Assembly (NCBI GenBank): GCA_049578545.1 | Contig: JBAUMF010000008.1 | Location: forward strand, 1 to 64,000 | Direction of reading: 5' to 3' | From: DASQBT01 sp049578545 | GTDB taxonomy: Bacteria > Pseudomonadota > Gammaproteobacteria > Burkholderiales > Thiobacillaceae | Length of the DNA: 64,000 nucleotides | Shown: positions 53,051-62,248 of the stretch, piece after piece | How positions within the stretch are numbered: position 1 is the first letter of the stretch | Layout: each line of letters begins with the position of its first letter | The notes under the pieces: model-generated | What the model saw: the letters and a program-made list of their open reading frames with translations, nothing else | Databases searched by the model: none | What the model was told of the DNA's origin: nothing | Made by a program: the position numbers and the translations under genes

Positions 53051-53740
53051 ATGTTGTACAGGCTAAACCCCGGCGATCCGTTCCCGCCGTCCTCCCTGGC
53101 GCTGCAGGAACCCAACGGCTTGCTTGCCGTTGGGGCGGATTTGCAGCCGGAGACCTTGCTGGCTGCATACCGCGAAGGAATTTTTCCCTGGTTCAATGTC
53201 GATCAGCCCATTCTGTGGTGGAGTCCAGACCCACGCATGGTGTTGTATCCCAATGCGCTGATCCTGCGACGCTCGCTGGCCAAGCGCATCCGCAATGCGG
53301 GTTTTGAAGTGCGCATGGACAGCTGTTTTGCTGATGTGATGGCAGCTTGCGCTTTGCCGCGGCCTCATCAGGATGGCACCTGGATCAGCCCGGCCATGAT
53401 CGAGGCGTATACCCAATTGCATGAACAGGGTTTTGCCCATTCGGTGGAAACCTGGCTGCACGGTGAATTGGTCGGTGGACTCTACGGCGTCGCAATCGGT
53501 CAAATGTTTTTCGGCGAATCGATGTTCTCGCGGGTAGCGGATGCGTCGAAGGTCGCGCTGGCGGCCTTATGCAGACAACTTCAAGCGTGGCAGTTTGGCA
53601 TGATCGACTGCCAGATGAGTACGCCGCACTTGGCCAGCATGGGCGCACGGGAGATTTCACGGAAGTTGTTTATCCAAACCGTCAATGAGTTGGTAAAATT
53701 GCCTCAGCATCCTGGCCCTTGGCACATTGAGAGTGTTTGA
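53051..53740 (+). CDS. aat: Leucyl/phenylalanyl-tRNA-protein transferase
   Basis: Adds Leu or Phe to proteins with N-terminal Lys or Arg, marking them for ClpAP. The 229-aa protein has FPPSSLALQEPNGLLAVGAD, REGIFPWF, WWSPDPRMV, LVGGLYGVAIGQMFFGESMF and HLASMGAREISR, all family hallmarks. ATG 53051 (MLYRLNPGDPFPP) fits the usual N-terminus; GTG 53030 would add seven residues. It is followed 2 nt later by bpt, the usual pairing in this group of bacteria. Confidence 0.95.
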   Translation: MLYRLNPGDPFPPSSLALQEPNGLLAVGADLQPETLLAAYREGIFPWFNVDQPILWWSPDPRMVLYPNALILRRSLAKRIRNAGFEVRMDSCFADVMAACALPRPHQDGTWISPAMIEAYTQLHEQGFAHSVETWLHGELVGGLYGVAIGQMFFGESMFSRVADASKVALAALCRQLQAWQFGMIDCQMSTPHLASMGAREISRKLFIQTVNELVKLPQHPGPWHIESV

Positions 53741-53742
53741 GC

Positions 53743-54465
53743 ATGTTTCCCTCTGAACCGCCATTTAATCGAGTTCAGTTCTATCTGACCGCTGCCTATC
53801 CATGCAGTTACCTGCCAAATCGTGAGGCGCGGTCGCAGGTCGCGACACCCGCGCACCTGATCACAACGGATGTCTACGGCAAGTTGATTCAGGCAGGGTT
53901 TCGTCGCAGTGGGCAGTTTACCTACCGGCCCCAGTGCGTGGGCTGCCAGGCCTGTGTGCCAGTGCGTGTGCAAGTGGAGAATTACCAGCCAAGCCGAAGC
54001 CAGAAACGCTGCCGGCGTCGCAATCAGGACCTGCGGGATACCACCATGCCGCTGAACTTTGTTGCAGAGCACTATGCGCTTTATCGCAAATACCAGTGCA
54101 TGCGTCATTCCGGCGGTGGAATGGATCAGGACAATGCAGATCAATATGGTCAGTTCCTGCTGGCCAGCCACGTTGATTCTTCACTGGTCGAGTTCCGCGA
54201 AGGCGACAAGCTGGTGATGGTGAGTGTCGTTGATAGAGTCAAGGACGGACTGTCGGCCGTATATACCTTCTTCGATCCGGATTATGCAAAACGTAGTCTG
54301 GGCGTCTATAGCGTACTTTGGCTGATCGAGCGTGCACGCCAGATGGTCCTGCCCTATGTTTACCTGGGCTACTGGATCGCCGAATCAAGAAAGATGTCCT
54401 ACAAGCAGCAGTACCAGCCCCTTGAAGGCCTGATCGAAGGGCACTGGCAACCGCTGCCTGAATGA
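53743..54465 (+). CDS. bpt: Aspartate/glutamate leucyltransferase (ATE-like)
   Basis: Bpt puts Leu onto proteins with N-terminal Asp or Glu, extending the N-degron pathway. The 240-aa protein has PCSYLPNREARSQVATP, GFRRSGQFTYRPQCVGCQAC (the conserved Cys and CxxC), SLGVYSVLWLIERARQM and YLGYWIAESRKMSYKQQYQP. It starts at ATG 53743, 2 nt after the aat stop, so the two are co-expressed. Confidence 0.95.
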   Translation: MFPSEPPFNRVQFYLTAAYPCSYLPNREARSQVATPAHLITTDVYGKLIQAGFRRSGQFTYRPQCVGCQACVPVRVQVENYQPSRSQKRCRRRNQDLRDTTMPLNFVAEHYALYRKYQCMRHSGGGMDQDNADQYGQFLLASHVDSSLVEFREGDKLVMVSVVDRVKDGLSAVYTFFDPDYAKRSLGVYSVLWLIERARQMVLPYVYLGYWIAESRKMSYKQQYQPLEGLIEGHWQPLPE

Positions 54466-54478
54466 GGGGGCAGGTGAG

Positions 54479-55408
54479 GTGTTGAGTCGCGCATGGCCTG
54501 TTCATCATTCCCGCATGCTTTACGGGTTGTGGAGGCGCGGCAACGACCGTGTGGCAGTGGTGAAGTCGATTGGTCCAATGTTAGGTGTATTGGCATTGAG
54601 CCTGCTGCTGCCGGGCTGTGCGATGACGGTCAGCAGCCCTCGCGCGCTCATTCCATTTGAAGGATTCGCTCCCTTGGCTGAAGACGATAATGTCATGGTT
54701 GAGCCAGGGTTCGAACGCTATGGCATCAGGGTGGCCAATCTGCTGCCAGGTGCGGTCAACCGGGTGGAACAGGCATACGGACGGCCGTTCAAGCTCCCGC
54801 CGCGCATCTATGTGTGCGGCACGGAAGAGTGCTTTGAACGTTATGTGCTGACACCGCACCTGTCTGCTGCCGTCGTGCCGGATAATCGCCTGATTCTGTC
54901 CCCCAATCTGAACGACCGCGAAAGCGATCGGCTTAAGCCGATCCTGATTCATGAACTTGCACACCTGCACCTGGGACAACGCATCGGGCATTACGATTCA
55001 ACTGTTCCCATCTGGTTCCACGAAGGTTATGCATCCTTGGTCGCTGAAGGCGGGGGGGCAGAATTTGCGACGGATGAGCAGGCCTATGAGGCGGCCCGGG
55101 AGGGACGGGTCATCGATTTGAATGTGCGTGATACCCCGGACGTCCGTCACAAGGCCGGCGCGTTCAACATGACCATCTATGAGTTTTACCGGCAATCACT
55201 TTTGCTCGTGGCCAGACTCAAGCAAATGGACGAAAGAAAATTTGCTGCCTTCATCCAGGCCCTTGAGGAGAACAAGGATTTCCAGATAGCGTTCTGGGAC
55301 GTTTACGGCACCGGGCCGGAAAACTTACTCGGCACAGCACTGGTAAGAGACAATGGCAGTCCAACGACCGACAATCAGGCAGCGGCACCCCAGCAGCCGG
55401 ACCTGTGA
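54479..55408 (+). CDS. Lipoprotein with gluzincin metallopeptidase domain
   Basis: A 309-aa predicted outer-membrane or periplasmic lipoprotein: signal region VKSIGPMLGVLALSLL ending in lipobox LLPGC (Cys about 47). The body has IHELAHLHLGQRIG with the HExxH zinc site and PIWFHEGYASLVAEG with the downstream Glu, the arrangement of MA-clan peptidases. The substrate is unknown. GTG 54479 follows a GAGGGGG ribosome site; ATG 54515 and GTG 54551 are alternatives that leave the lipobox. It follows bpt by 13 bp and precedes thyA by 3 bp. Confidence 0.8.
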   Translation: MLSRAWPVHHSRMLYGLWRRGNDRVAVVKSIGPMLGVLALSLLLPGCAMTVSSPRALIPFEGFAPLAEDDNVMVEPGFERYGIRVANLLPGAVNRVEQAYGRPFKLPPRIYVCGTEECFERYVLTPHLSAAVVPDNRLILSPNLNDRESDRLKPILIHELAHLHLGQRIGHYDSTVPIWFHEGYASLVAEGGGAEFATDEQAYEAAREGRVIDLNVRDTPDVRHKAGAFNMTIYEFYRQSLLLVARLKQMDERKFAAFIQALEENKDFQIAFWDVYGTGPENLLGTALVRDNGSPTTDNQAAAPQQPDL

Positions 55409-55411
55409 ATA

Positions 55412-56206
55412 ATGAAGCAATACCATGATTTGCTCCGCCACGTGCTTGCCACTGGCGTAAAGAAGACTGACCGCACCGGGACCGGCACGATTTCCGTGTT
55501 CGGCTACCAGATGCGGTTCGACCTGTCGGCCGGGTTTCCGTTGCTGACCACCAAGAAGGTCCATCTCAAGTCCATCATTCACGAACTGCTCTGGTTTCTA
55601 AAGGGTGACACCAACATCCGCTATCTGAAGGAAAACGGCGTCACCATCTGGGACGAATGGGCCGACGAAAATGGCGACCTTGGGCCGGTCTATGGATCGC
55701 AGTGGCGCAACTGGCCAGCAGCAGACGGCCGCCATATTGACCAGATCAGCGAAGTGCTGCGGCAGATCAGAGAGACGCCGGATTCACGCCGCATCATCGT
55801 CTCGGCCTGGAACGTGGGGGAAATCGACAGGATGAAGCTGCCACCCTGCCATGCCTTTTTCCAGTTCTATGTGGCCGAAGGCAGGCTGTCCTGCCAGTTG
55901 TATCAGCGCAGCGCCGATATCTTTCTGGGTGTGCCGTTCAATATTGCCGGGTATGCGTTGCTTACCATGATGATGGCGCAGGCAACTGGCCTCAAGCCGG
56001 GTGATTTCGTTCACACCCTGGGTGATGCGCATATCTACCTCAACCATCTGGATCAGGTGAAACTTCAACTTTCGCGTGACTTCAGGCCGTTGCCCAGCCT
56101 GCGGCTGAATCCGGAGGTAAAAGACTTGTTTGCCTTCAAATACGAAGATTTCACCCTGGAAAATTACGATCCACACCCAGGCATCAAGGCGCCGGTGGCG
56201 GTTTGA
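55412..56206 (+). CDS. thyA: Thymidylate synthase
   Basis: Methylates dUMP to dTMP using methylene-tetrahydrofolate. The 264-aa enzyme has the N-terminal MKQYHDLLRHVLATGVKKTD, RTGTGTISVFGYQMRFDL, the catalytic Cys in KLPPCHAFFQFYV, QRSADIFLGVPFNIAGYALL and HTLGDAHIYLNH. Length and motifs are complete. Its stop overlaps the next gene's TTG start, and folA follows two genes on, so folate use is grouped here. Confidence 0.98.
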   Translation: MKQYHDLLRHVLATGVKKTDRTGTGTISVFGYQMRFDLSAGFPLLTTKKVHLKSIIHELLWFLKGDTNIRYLKENGVTIWDEWADENGDLGPVYGSQWRNWPAADGRHIDQISEVLRQIRETPDSRRIIVSAWNVGEIDRMKLPPCHAFFQFYVAEGRLSCQLYQRSADIFLGVPFNIAGYALLTMMMAQATGLKPGDFVHTLGDAHIYLNHLDQVKLQLSRDFRPLPSLRLNPEVKDLFAFKYEDFTLENYDPHPGIKAPVAV

Positions 56207-57501
56207 AGGGGAGACGGAAAAGGGCAAGCTTTGCGCCGGGAGTACGTGGTCGGGAAGTCTGGGCCTGGGCAATGTTCGACTTCGCCAATTCAGGCTATAC
56301 GACCCTGGTCATCACCGCCATATTCAATGCCTACTTCGTCTCGGTGGTGGCCGGCAATGCCGTCTGGTCGACGCTGGCGTGGACCAGCACCTTGTCTGTT
56401 TCTTACGCGCTGGTCATGCTGGTTGGTCCCGTGTTGGGCGCCTATGCTGATGTCCATGCGCGCAAGAAGCAGCTACTGCTGATCACTACAACCGGCTGCG
56501 TCCTGTTTACCGCAGGTCTGGCACTGGTTGGCCCCGGAGATACCTGGCTGGCTGCTGTCCTGGTTGTTATCAGTAATTTCTTTTTTTCTGCAGGCGAAAA
56601 TATTATTGCGGCCTTTCTGCCAGAACTGGCCAAAGGACGTTCACTTGGCAGGGTTTCCGGGTGGGGTTGGGGACTTGGCTATATTGGCGGAATTGTCAGT
56701 CTGGCGTGTTCGCTGGCATACGTCACCTGGGCACAGGGCAGGGGACTTGGGGCGAGCCAGTATGTACCGGTAACGATGCTGATCACGGCAGGCCTGTTTG
56801 CGCTGGCTTCGCTGCCAACTTTTCTGCTGCTCAAGGAGCGTGCTGTCCCGAGCGCCAATGTCACCGTCGGTTTTGCCCAGACGTTCCAGCGCCTGACTGC
56901 AACGCTGATCCATGTTCGTCATTACCAGGATCTTGCCTGGTTCTTCCTTTGCATTACTGTTTATCAGGCAGGCGTTCAGGTCGTTATCACGCTGGCGGCC
57001 ATCTATGCGGAACAGGCCATGGGCTTCACTCCGCGCGACACGATCTTGCTCATACTGGTGGTGAATTTCACCGCTGCGCTGGGTGCCGCGCTGTTCGGGC
57101 ATGTTCAGGACCGGATCGGCCACCGTCCAGCAATTGCGCTGACCCTGGTTGGCTGGCTGGTAATGGTGATGCTCGCCTGGATGGCCAGGGATCGGACTAC
57201 TTTCTGGCTGGCAGCACAACTTGCCGGTTTGTGTCTCGGATCATCCCAAGCTGCCGGCAGGGCGCTAGTTGGCTATCTTTCGCCTGCGGCACGCAGGGCA
57301 GAGTTCTTCGGCTTATGGGGTTTTGCCGTCAAGCTTTCCTCCATCATCGGGCCATTAAGCTATGGCCTCGTCAACTGGATATCGGGTGGCGATCATCGCC
57401 TTGCCATGCTTGTCACCGGACTCTTCTTTCTCGGTGGGCTTGCCTTGCTGCTCCCGGTAGATGTTTATCGGGGACGTCGCCATGCGTTGAGGTCGGCATA
57501 G
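56203..57501 (+). CDS. MFS transporter of the UMF1 (Atg22-like) family
   Basis: A 432-aa protein with about twelve helices. WAMFDFANSGYTTLVITAIF near the start is the UMF1/Atg22 signature, and GPVLGAYADVHARKKQLL is the first MFS loop. Eukaryotic Atg22 exports amino acids from vacuoles; bacterial substrates are unknown. TTG 56203 overlaps the thyA stop; no internal ATG before residue 24 is better. It lies between thyA and folA on the same strand. Confidence 0.85.
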   Translation: MKGRRKRASFAPGVRGREVWAWAMFDFANSGYTTLVITAIFNAYFVSVVAGNAVWSTLAWTSTLSVSYALVMLVGPVLGAYADVHARKKQLLLITTTGCVLFTAGLALVGPGDTWLAAVLVVISNFFFSAGENIIAAFLPELAKGRSLGRVSGWGWGLGYIGGIVSLACSLAYVTWAQGRGLGASQYVPVTMLITAGLFALASLPTFLLLKERAVPSANVTVGFAQTFQRLTATLIHVRHYQDLAWFFLCITVYQAGVQVVITLAAIYAEQAMGFTPRDTILLILVVNFTAALGAALFGHVQDRIGHRPAIALTLVGWLVMVMLAWMARDRTTFWLAAQLAGLCLGSSQAAGRALVGYLSPAARRAEFFGLWGFAVKLSSIIGPLSYGLVNWISGGDHRLAMLVTGLFFLGGLALLLPVDVYRGRRHALRSA

Positions 57502-57579
57502 CCCATGACCGCTGTTTCATTGGTTAGCCGCCCCCTCTACAATTGTGCGTGCCTGCTCATGAGTGTGAACATTTAATAC

Positions 57580-58074
57580 ATGCCCCAACAACGCATCTCG
57601 CTTATCGCCGCATTGGCGCGGAATGGCGTCATCGGCATCGAAAACCGTTTGCCGTGGAAGCTGTCGGATGACCTGAAGCATTTCAAGGCACTGACCATGG
57701 GCCACCACATCCTCATGGGCCGCAAGACGTATGAGTCCATCGGCCGGCCGCTGCCAGGGCGTATCACGGTCATCATTACCCGCGGCGGATTCAACGCGCC
57801 GAAAGGTTGCGTTGTTGCGCATTCAATCCCTGATGCCATCGCTGCCAGCAAAGGTGACGAGGAAATCTTTTTCGTTGGTGGTGCAGAGCTATATCGTCAG
57901 GCACTGCCCATCACCCATCGGCTCTATCTCACGGAGATTCAGGCGGATGTTCAAGGCGATGCCTGGTTTCCTGAGTACAACAGGGCGGAGTGGAATGAAG
58001 TCAGCCGGGACAAGCGAAAAGACGAAGCATCAGGCTTGGATTACCACTTCGTGGTTTACGACCGGACAAGCTAA
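57580..58074 (+). CDS. folA: Dihydrofolate reductase
   Basis: Regenerates tetrahydrofolate from the dihydrofolate that ThyA makes. The 164-aa protein has ISLIAALARNGVIGIENRLP with WKLSDDLKHFK (the catalytic acidic residue in DDLKHF), MGRKTYESIGRPLPGR, and FFVGGAELYRQALP. Length and motifs are complete. It is 78 bp after the transporter, so thyA-transporter-folA may be one operon. Confidence 0.96.
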   Translation: MPQQRISLIAALARNGVIGIENRLPWKLSDDLKHFKALTMGHHILMGRKTYESIGRPLPGRITVIITRGGFNAPKGCVVAHSIPDAIAASKGDEEIFFVGGAELYRQALPITHRLYLTEIQADVQGDAWFPEYNRAEWNEVSRDKRKDEASGLDYHFVVYDRTS

Positions 58075-58523
58075 GCGATCAATGAAGGGGTTCCTCATCG
58101 CGTCGGATCTGAGGAAAGATCTGTCCCAGTTCGGCCAACTGCCGTCCTTCGTGAAGCGGCGAAATTGCAGCGGTGAGCTTCCACTCCCCACCAGGTTGGA
58201 GGCATTCGCAAAGACTGCTGTTCACCAATTGCGAAGCTCTGCCGGACCTCATGCGTGACCCCAGCGGTTTCGTCGCCATCCTGGGAAACGACCTTGACCG
58301 CCTCAAGCCAGCATGAATTCCCAGCCATCGCCCGCCCGGAAACATGCAAATTAACTTGTTACTGCGGTGGTGTGGCTATACTGCAAGTGTGCGTCGATCT
58401 TGGCCCGGTTCGGTGAATTTGATGTTCTGTGACACACATGCCAGGGTCGTGTAACGGGTCGAATGGCTCAATACCTGCGAGCAAACATAGATGCCGCCGG
58501 TAACGCGTGGACATGAATGAGGG
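58075..58523. other. Gene-free stretch after folA
   Basis: No intact gene. On the minus strand between 58349 and 58079 two frames each read protein-like for part of their length (KVVSQDGDETAGVTHEVRQ, then EWKLTAAISPLHEGRQLAEL), as if a small gene had one frameshift near GGTGGGGAG at about 58185-58195. Neither is recognisable. The right part holds the promoter of the cytochrome gene. Confidence 0.3.
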
Positions 58524-58532
58524 ATGGAAGTC

Positions 58533-58847
58533 ATGAACAAGATCGTCAACCTGATGCTGGCTGGTTGTTCCTTATATGCTCTACCGGCTCTGGCCGCGCC
58601 ATTCGACGGCGGCGATCCGGCCAAGGGAAAGTCCCTGTACGACTCTCAATGCGCCAGTTGCCATGCCGCCCAATACGATGGTGACGACAGCAAGATGTTC
58701 ACGCGTGTCGACCATCGCATAAAGAGCGCCTCCGCGTTGGCCCAGCAGATCTCTGCCTGCGGCGCCGTCCAGAACATCAACCTGTTTCCCGAGGACGAAG
58801 CAAACATCGGCGCCTACCTGAACCAGCAGTATTACAAGTTCAAATAG
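58533..58847 (+). CDS. Small periplasmic cytochrome c
   Basis: A 104-aa monohaem cytochrome: signal peptide 1-22 (cleaving after ALA), haem attachment C40-ASC43-H44, and a short domain with DEANIGAYLNQQYYKF at the end. The Met ligand expected near the middle is M57 (SKMFTR) or is lost; the usual C-terminal Met is absent. It could use another axial ligand. ATG 58533 is used; ATG 58524 lies 9 nt before. It is divergent in function but adjacent to the Tll0287-like haem protein. Confidence 0.85.
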   Translation: MNKIVNLMLAGCSLYALPALAAPFDGGDPAKGKSLYDSQCASCHAAQYDGDDSKMFTRVDHRIKSASALAQQISACGAVQNINLFPEDEANIGAYLNQQYYKFK

Positions 58848-59076
58848 TCAGTTATCAGTCCGCAGTGATTGGTCAATGCCTCGCGACCAGCCTTCTACGC
58901 AGGATTTTCGCCCAACCTCGGCCAGTTTCTGACGTCAGGCCTATCTTTGAAGAGGTCGGCTTGAGCTGGCATGTTGATAACTGACAGTCCGCGTTCAGAC
59001 TGACAGACGCTGCGCCGCGTTATCGAGCAGCGTCCTGTGAAGCCTAGGCCATTTAATTCGAACCCATTTGAATTAA

Positions 59077-59853
59077 TCAGTCATCCACAGCAATCGTCAC
59101 GCTCATCAACCCAATGACGTCTCCCGCCTCCAGACCATCCTTGTGGAAGCCAAGCATGTCGGGCTCACCCTTCGGCTTGCCATGGCAGGACAGGCAGGCC
59201 GGAATGAGGCGGATTGGTTTCATGTAGCGATACACGTCCTGCTTGCCCATGGTGGTGAACGCGGTGTACGGCTTGTTGTCATCCTGGCCCGCCGCGACAA
59301 ATTGCTTCAGCACGCTCAGTTCCAGTTTGTCAGGCACATTGATCGGGCTGCGGTAAGTGCGGCCGGGCTGCCTGATGATGATGCCGGTGCGGGCCGTGAA
59401 TACCTGTCCCATCTCGCGCGCCCACTTGGCTGGCAGGAAGTGCTTCCAGGCAATGCCCTTGACGTTGATGCGATCCTGGTTGTTGTCGACTACCTGGCGC
59501 CCGGCCCAGAAGAGCTTTTCCATGATCTTCTTCTGGTTGGGGGTGGCGTCGATCATGTCTGGTTCGACAGCGGCCCGCCATTGCCGCTCAAAGAACTCAC
59601 CGGAAAAACCCTTGTCGCCCAAGGTTGGATCGACGAGCTTCTTGGAGTTGGCCAGAAGGATCATGAACCCGGCCTTAACCGACTTGGCAAGCATGTCCGC
59701 CGTTGCTTCGGCGTCGGCGCGCGGGGTTTTATCCAGGAAAAGGTATTCCGGATAGCCCCCCGTCGCCGCCACGCCAACGGGATCAGATATTGGCTGCATG
59801 GCTGTCAATGATGTGGTTGCTGCAATTAGCAGAAGTGCAATTTGGAGTTTCAT
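59077..59853 (-). CDS. Tll0287-like haem protein (DUF3365)
   Basis: A 258-aa exported protein with a signal peptide (1-18) and a DUF3365/Tll0287-like sensor domain. The diagnostic C-terminal block is YRYMKPIRLIPACLSCHGKP, with c-type haem site CLSCH, then GLEAGDVIGLMSVTI. In other bacteria such domains are found alone or on signalling kinases and are thought to sense redox or ligands. This one has no kinase part. It lies convergent to the small cytochrome c. Confidence 0.88.
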   Translation of the reverse strand: MKLQIALLLIAATTSLTAMQPISDPVGVAATGGYPEYLFLDKTPRADAEATADMLAKSVKAGFMILLANSKKLVDPTLGDKGFSGEFFERQWRAAVEPDMIDATPNQKKIMEKLFWAGRQVVDNNQDRINVKGIAWKHFLPAKWAREMGQVFTARTGIIIRQPGRTYRSPINVPDKLELSVLKQFVAAGQDDNKPYTAFTTMGKQDVYRYMKPIRLIPACLSCHGKPKGEPDMLGFHKDGLEAGDVIGLMSVTIAVDD

Positions 59854-60058
59854 GGTTCCATCTCCTCAAGATAATGGCCGTGGCCGGCGCTACCATTTCG
59901 TCTAACAGATGATCGAGGGTTCCCGAGACCGCACATTGATGAAGTAGAATGGCGCCCTCGTCGCGCCCCGGCCACAGCGGACAGTCATGCCACCCCGATA
60001 AGCGACGTTCATGGCTGAGTATTGGCTAGAGGCCCATTCGCTTGAGCATGGGCAACGA

Positions 60059-60415
60059 TTAATTGTCGCAACCGCCCGATTCGTGAACTGGCCGACCCGT
60101 TTGAGAATCGATCAATGGATCGCCCTCCTCATCGGTCTTGACGGTGCCGACAAACATCATGAATTTAATCCGGTCAAAATTATTCTCCAAAGCTTGATCG
60201 ACTTCCCTATCCGTCAGCCCATCATAGATATAGACTCTGCCGGACTGTTCATCCCGCAATTCACGGGGGGTAGGGTGCATCAGGCGCCTTACCTGCCAGT
60301 CATGTAACGCAGTCTCAGGATCAGTCGCAGAATCCCACGCCAATGCTTCGGTAGATAACATTAGTGCCGTCATGCCGATAGCTGCACACATACCGACAGC
60401 CACACTTCCATTCAT
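60059..60415 (-). CDS. Exported protein of unknown function
   Basis: A 118-aa protein with a signal peptide (about 1-26, AIGMTALMLSTEALA) and a mature part DWQVRRLMHPTPRELRDEQS ... VYIYDGLTDREVDQALENNF that I do not recognise. It ends with GGC and DN. The ATG at 60415 follows AAGGAG about 6 nt upstream; ATG 60433 is less good. It lies upstream of the Tll0287-like gene on the same strand, with 205 bp between, so co-expression is possible. A role in haem or metal handling is only a guess. Confidence 0.7.
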   Translation of the reverse strand: MNGSVAVGMCAAIGMTALMLSTEALAWDSATDPETALHDWQVRRLMHPTPRELRDEQSGRVYIYDGLTDREVDQALENNFDRIKFMMFVGTVKTDEEGDPLIDSQTGRPVHESGGCDN

Positions 60416-60433
60416 TTCACTCTCCTTAAGCAT

Positions 60434-61045
60434 AAGGAGGAGATATTCATCGTAGGAACAATTGGGGATTGTTCAATAAGGCATTAGACATATTGACATG
60501 GAGAGACTCTGCACTTTAGCAAGCCGATGACAGATCGAGCTCTAGTCCTGTTCTGGGTTAAGGTTTCATCCCTTTGGGGGATGGGTTGCGCAGCAAGGGC
60601 CCAGCTGCTGAACGCAAAGACGCGTCACCGACTCCATGACTTGTCGGTGTGCAGTTACAACCGACAGTGACGCAGACCGGATGGTAGCTGCTGAATGAAT
60701 GCTTCGGCCGACGTGCTGGCGACATTCGATCTTGGCACTCGTCTACTCAAGAACGGATACCAGCCATTAGCACTTCACTGGCGTCAACGGCAGGAACGGG
60801 TCGATAAGCGACCTCAAGCCACTACGCGCCCGCAGCTTCTACCCGTGCCGCTGACTCGGCTAGCTGCACTGTTACATCATCCTGATTCCAGCTTTCGCCG
60901 AGCCAGCCACCCGGGTTTCCAGTGCAATTTGTCCAAGCGCATCAATCCATGCAGGTGATTCTGTGAGAGCCGGGTGTAGCGTAATGGTTTGCCGCCTGCG
61001 ATGAGGAAGTTGTTGAGGCCCTCTTGGATAACTCCCTGGCCCTGT
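60434..61045. other. Gene-free stretch of about 610 bp
   Basis: Contains the promoter of the exported protein on the left. A plus-strand frame at 60695-60958 (87 codons) has no motif or ribosome site and biased composition, so it is not called. I see no tRNA, repeat or mobile element here. It may be the decayed remains of a gene. Confidence 0.3.
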
Positions 61046-62248
61046 TTATCGGTTCGAATCTTCCCGATCAGTGTTGCCTGGTGCTTGCTGACGCAGCCGC
61101 TCTTCTGTAACTTTCTCGATGGCCACTTTAAGATCGGGGTACTTGGTCATAAGCTGACGGAAATCGTTCACGTCGAGTGACAGAAGTCGGCATTCGTTGA
61201 GGGTGATAACCGTAGCAGTGCGCGATATGTCCTTGATCAGTGCAATCTCGCCGAAGTACTTCCCCTTGCCAAGCCGCACTGGATTGGGTTGCACTTCCAC
61301 TTCAACTTCGCCTGACATGATGAAGAACATCGCATCTGCAGCCTCTCCTCGCCGCACCACCACCTGCCGCGCCGGCAGCACTTGCGTTTTCAGCAATCGT
61401 GCAATATCGGCAATCCGGGTTGCATCAAGTGATGCGAACAATGGCAGTCCCGCAACAGTTTGCCACGTCACGATGAAGTCCCGCTTGCGGATTTCCGTGG
61501 CGAAGCCGTTGGCGAGTATCCCCGCCGGAACGGCAAACATGGCAATGCCCAGCAACATGGTGAATCCACCAAATACCTTGCCCAGTGGCGTAATGGGGAT
61601 GATGTCACCGTATCCAACGGTTGCCATGGTGGCGATGGCCCACCACATTGCATGTGGAATGCTTCGGAAGGCGTCAGGCTGCGCGTTGCGCTCGAGCACA
61701 AACATGACAGCCGAAACCAATACCATCAGCACCGTCATTGCCATCAGTCCGGAAAGCAGGGATCGGCGCTCACTGCGGAACACTGCGGCAAAAAGGGAAA
61801 GTGACTTGGCATAGCGTGCAGATTTCAGAAGTCCAAGCAGCGTCAGAAGGTTGGCGTACTCATGATCTAATGCCAAAAAGAGGCCGATGTAAGGTGGCAC
61901 GATGACCAAAAGGTCGATTACACCGAGGAATGATGTCAGGTAGCGCCGACGCGCATGCCATGCCTGCGTTCTGGTTCCCGGTTCACTTTCTGGTGCAGCC
62001 CAAATCCGACAGAAATATTCAATTGTGAAGATGAGGGTAGTTATGCTGATAACCGGGTGCAATATCTGTTTCCTGAAGCCGTATAGGTCAGGCAGGGTTC
62101 CGAGCACGATCCCCGTAACACTGGCAGCAATGGAGATGATGAGCACGCTGGTGACGATGGTACGAGGCCCGAATCCTGTGTCGTGCTGGGCCAAGCTATT
62201 GTAGACGGCCGCCCGGCATTTTTGCAGAAGCGAAAGGTCCAAGCTCAT
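61046..62248 (-). CDS. Cyclic nucleotide-gated potassium channel (MloK1-like)
   Basis: A 400-aa six-helix channel with a C-terminal cyclic-nucleotide-binding domain. S4 has only a few basic residues (LKSARYAKSLSLFAAV), the pore has the K+ selectivity filter TVGYGD, and the CNB domain shows FGEIALIKDISRTATVITL with the cyclic-nucleotide Arg. The order is like MloK1 and its relatives, which open on cAMP. The protein ends in a basic tail. It is monocistronic; no cyclase is near. Confidence 0.93.
   Translation of the reverse strand: MSLDLSLLQKCRAAVYNSLAQHDTGFGPRTIVTSVLIISIAASVTGIVLGTLPDLYGFRKQILHPVISITTLIFTIEYFCRIWAAPESEPGTRTQAWHARRRYLTSFLGVIDLLVIVPPYIGLFLALDHEYANLLTLLGLLKSARYAKSLSLFAAVFRSERRSLLSGLMAMTVLMVLVSAVMFVLERNAQPDAFRSIPHAMWWAIATMATVGYGDIIPITPLGKVFGGFTMLLGIAMFAVPAGILANGFATEIRKRDFIVTWQTVAGLPLFASLDATRIADIARLLKTQVLPARQVVVRRGEAADAMFFIMSGEVEVEVQPNPVRLGKGKYFGEIALIKDISRTATVITLNECRLLSLDVNDFRQLMTKYPDLKVAIEKVTEERLRQQAPGNTDREDSNR

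Noticed and set aside
60695..60958. 87-codon plus-strand frame in the gap before the K+ channel
   Set aside because: No ribosome site, no motif, no homologue recognised.
61050..61075. T-loop-like GGTTCGAATC
   Set aside because: It is within the last codons of the channel gene; no acceptor or anticodon stems surround it.
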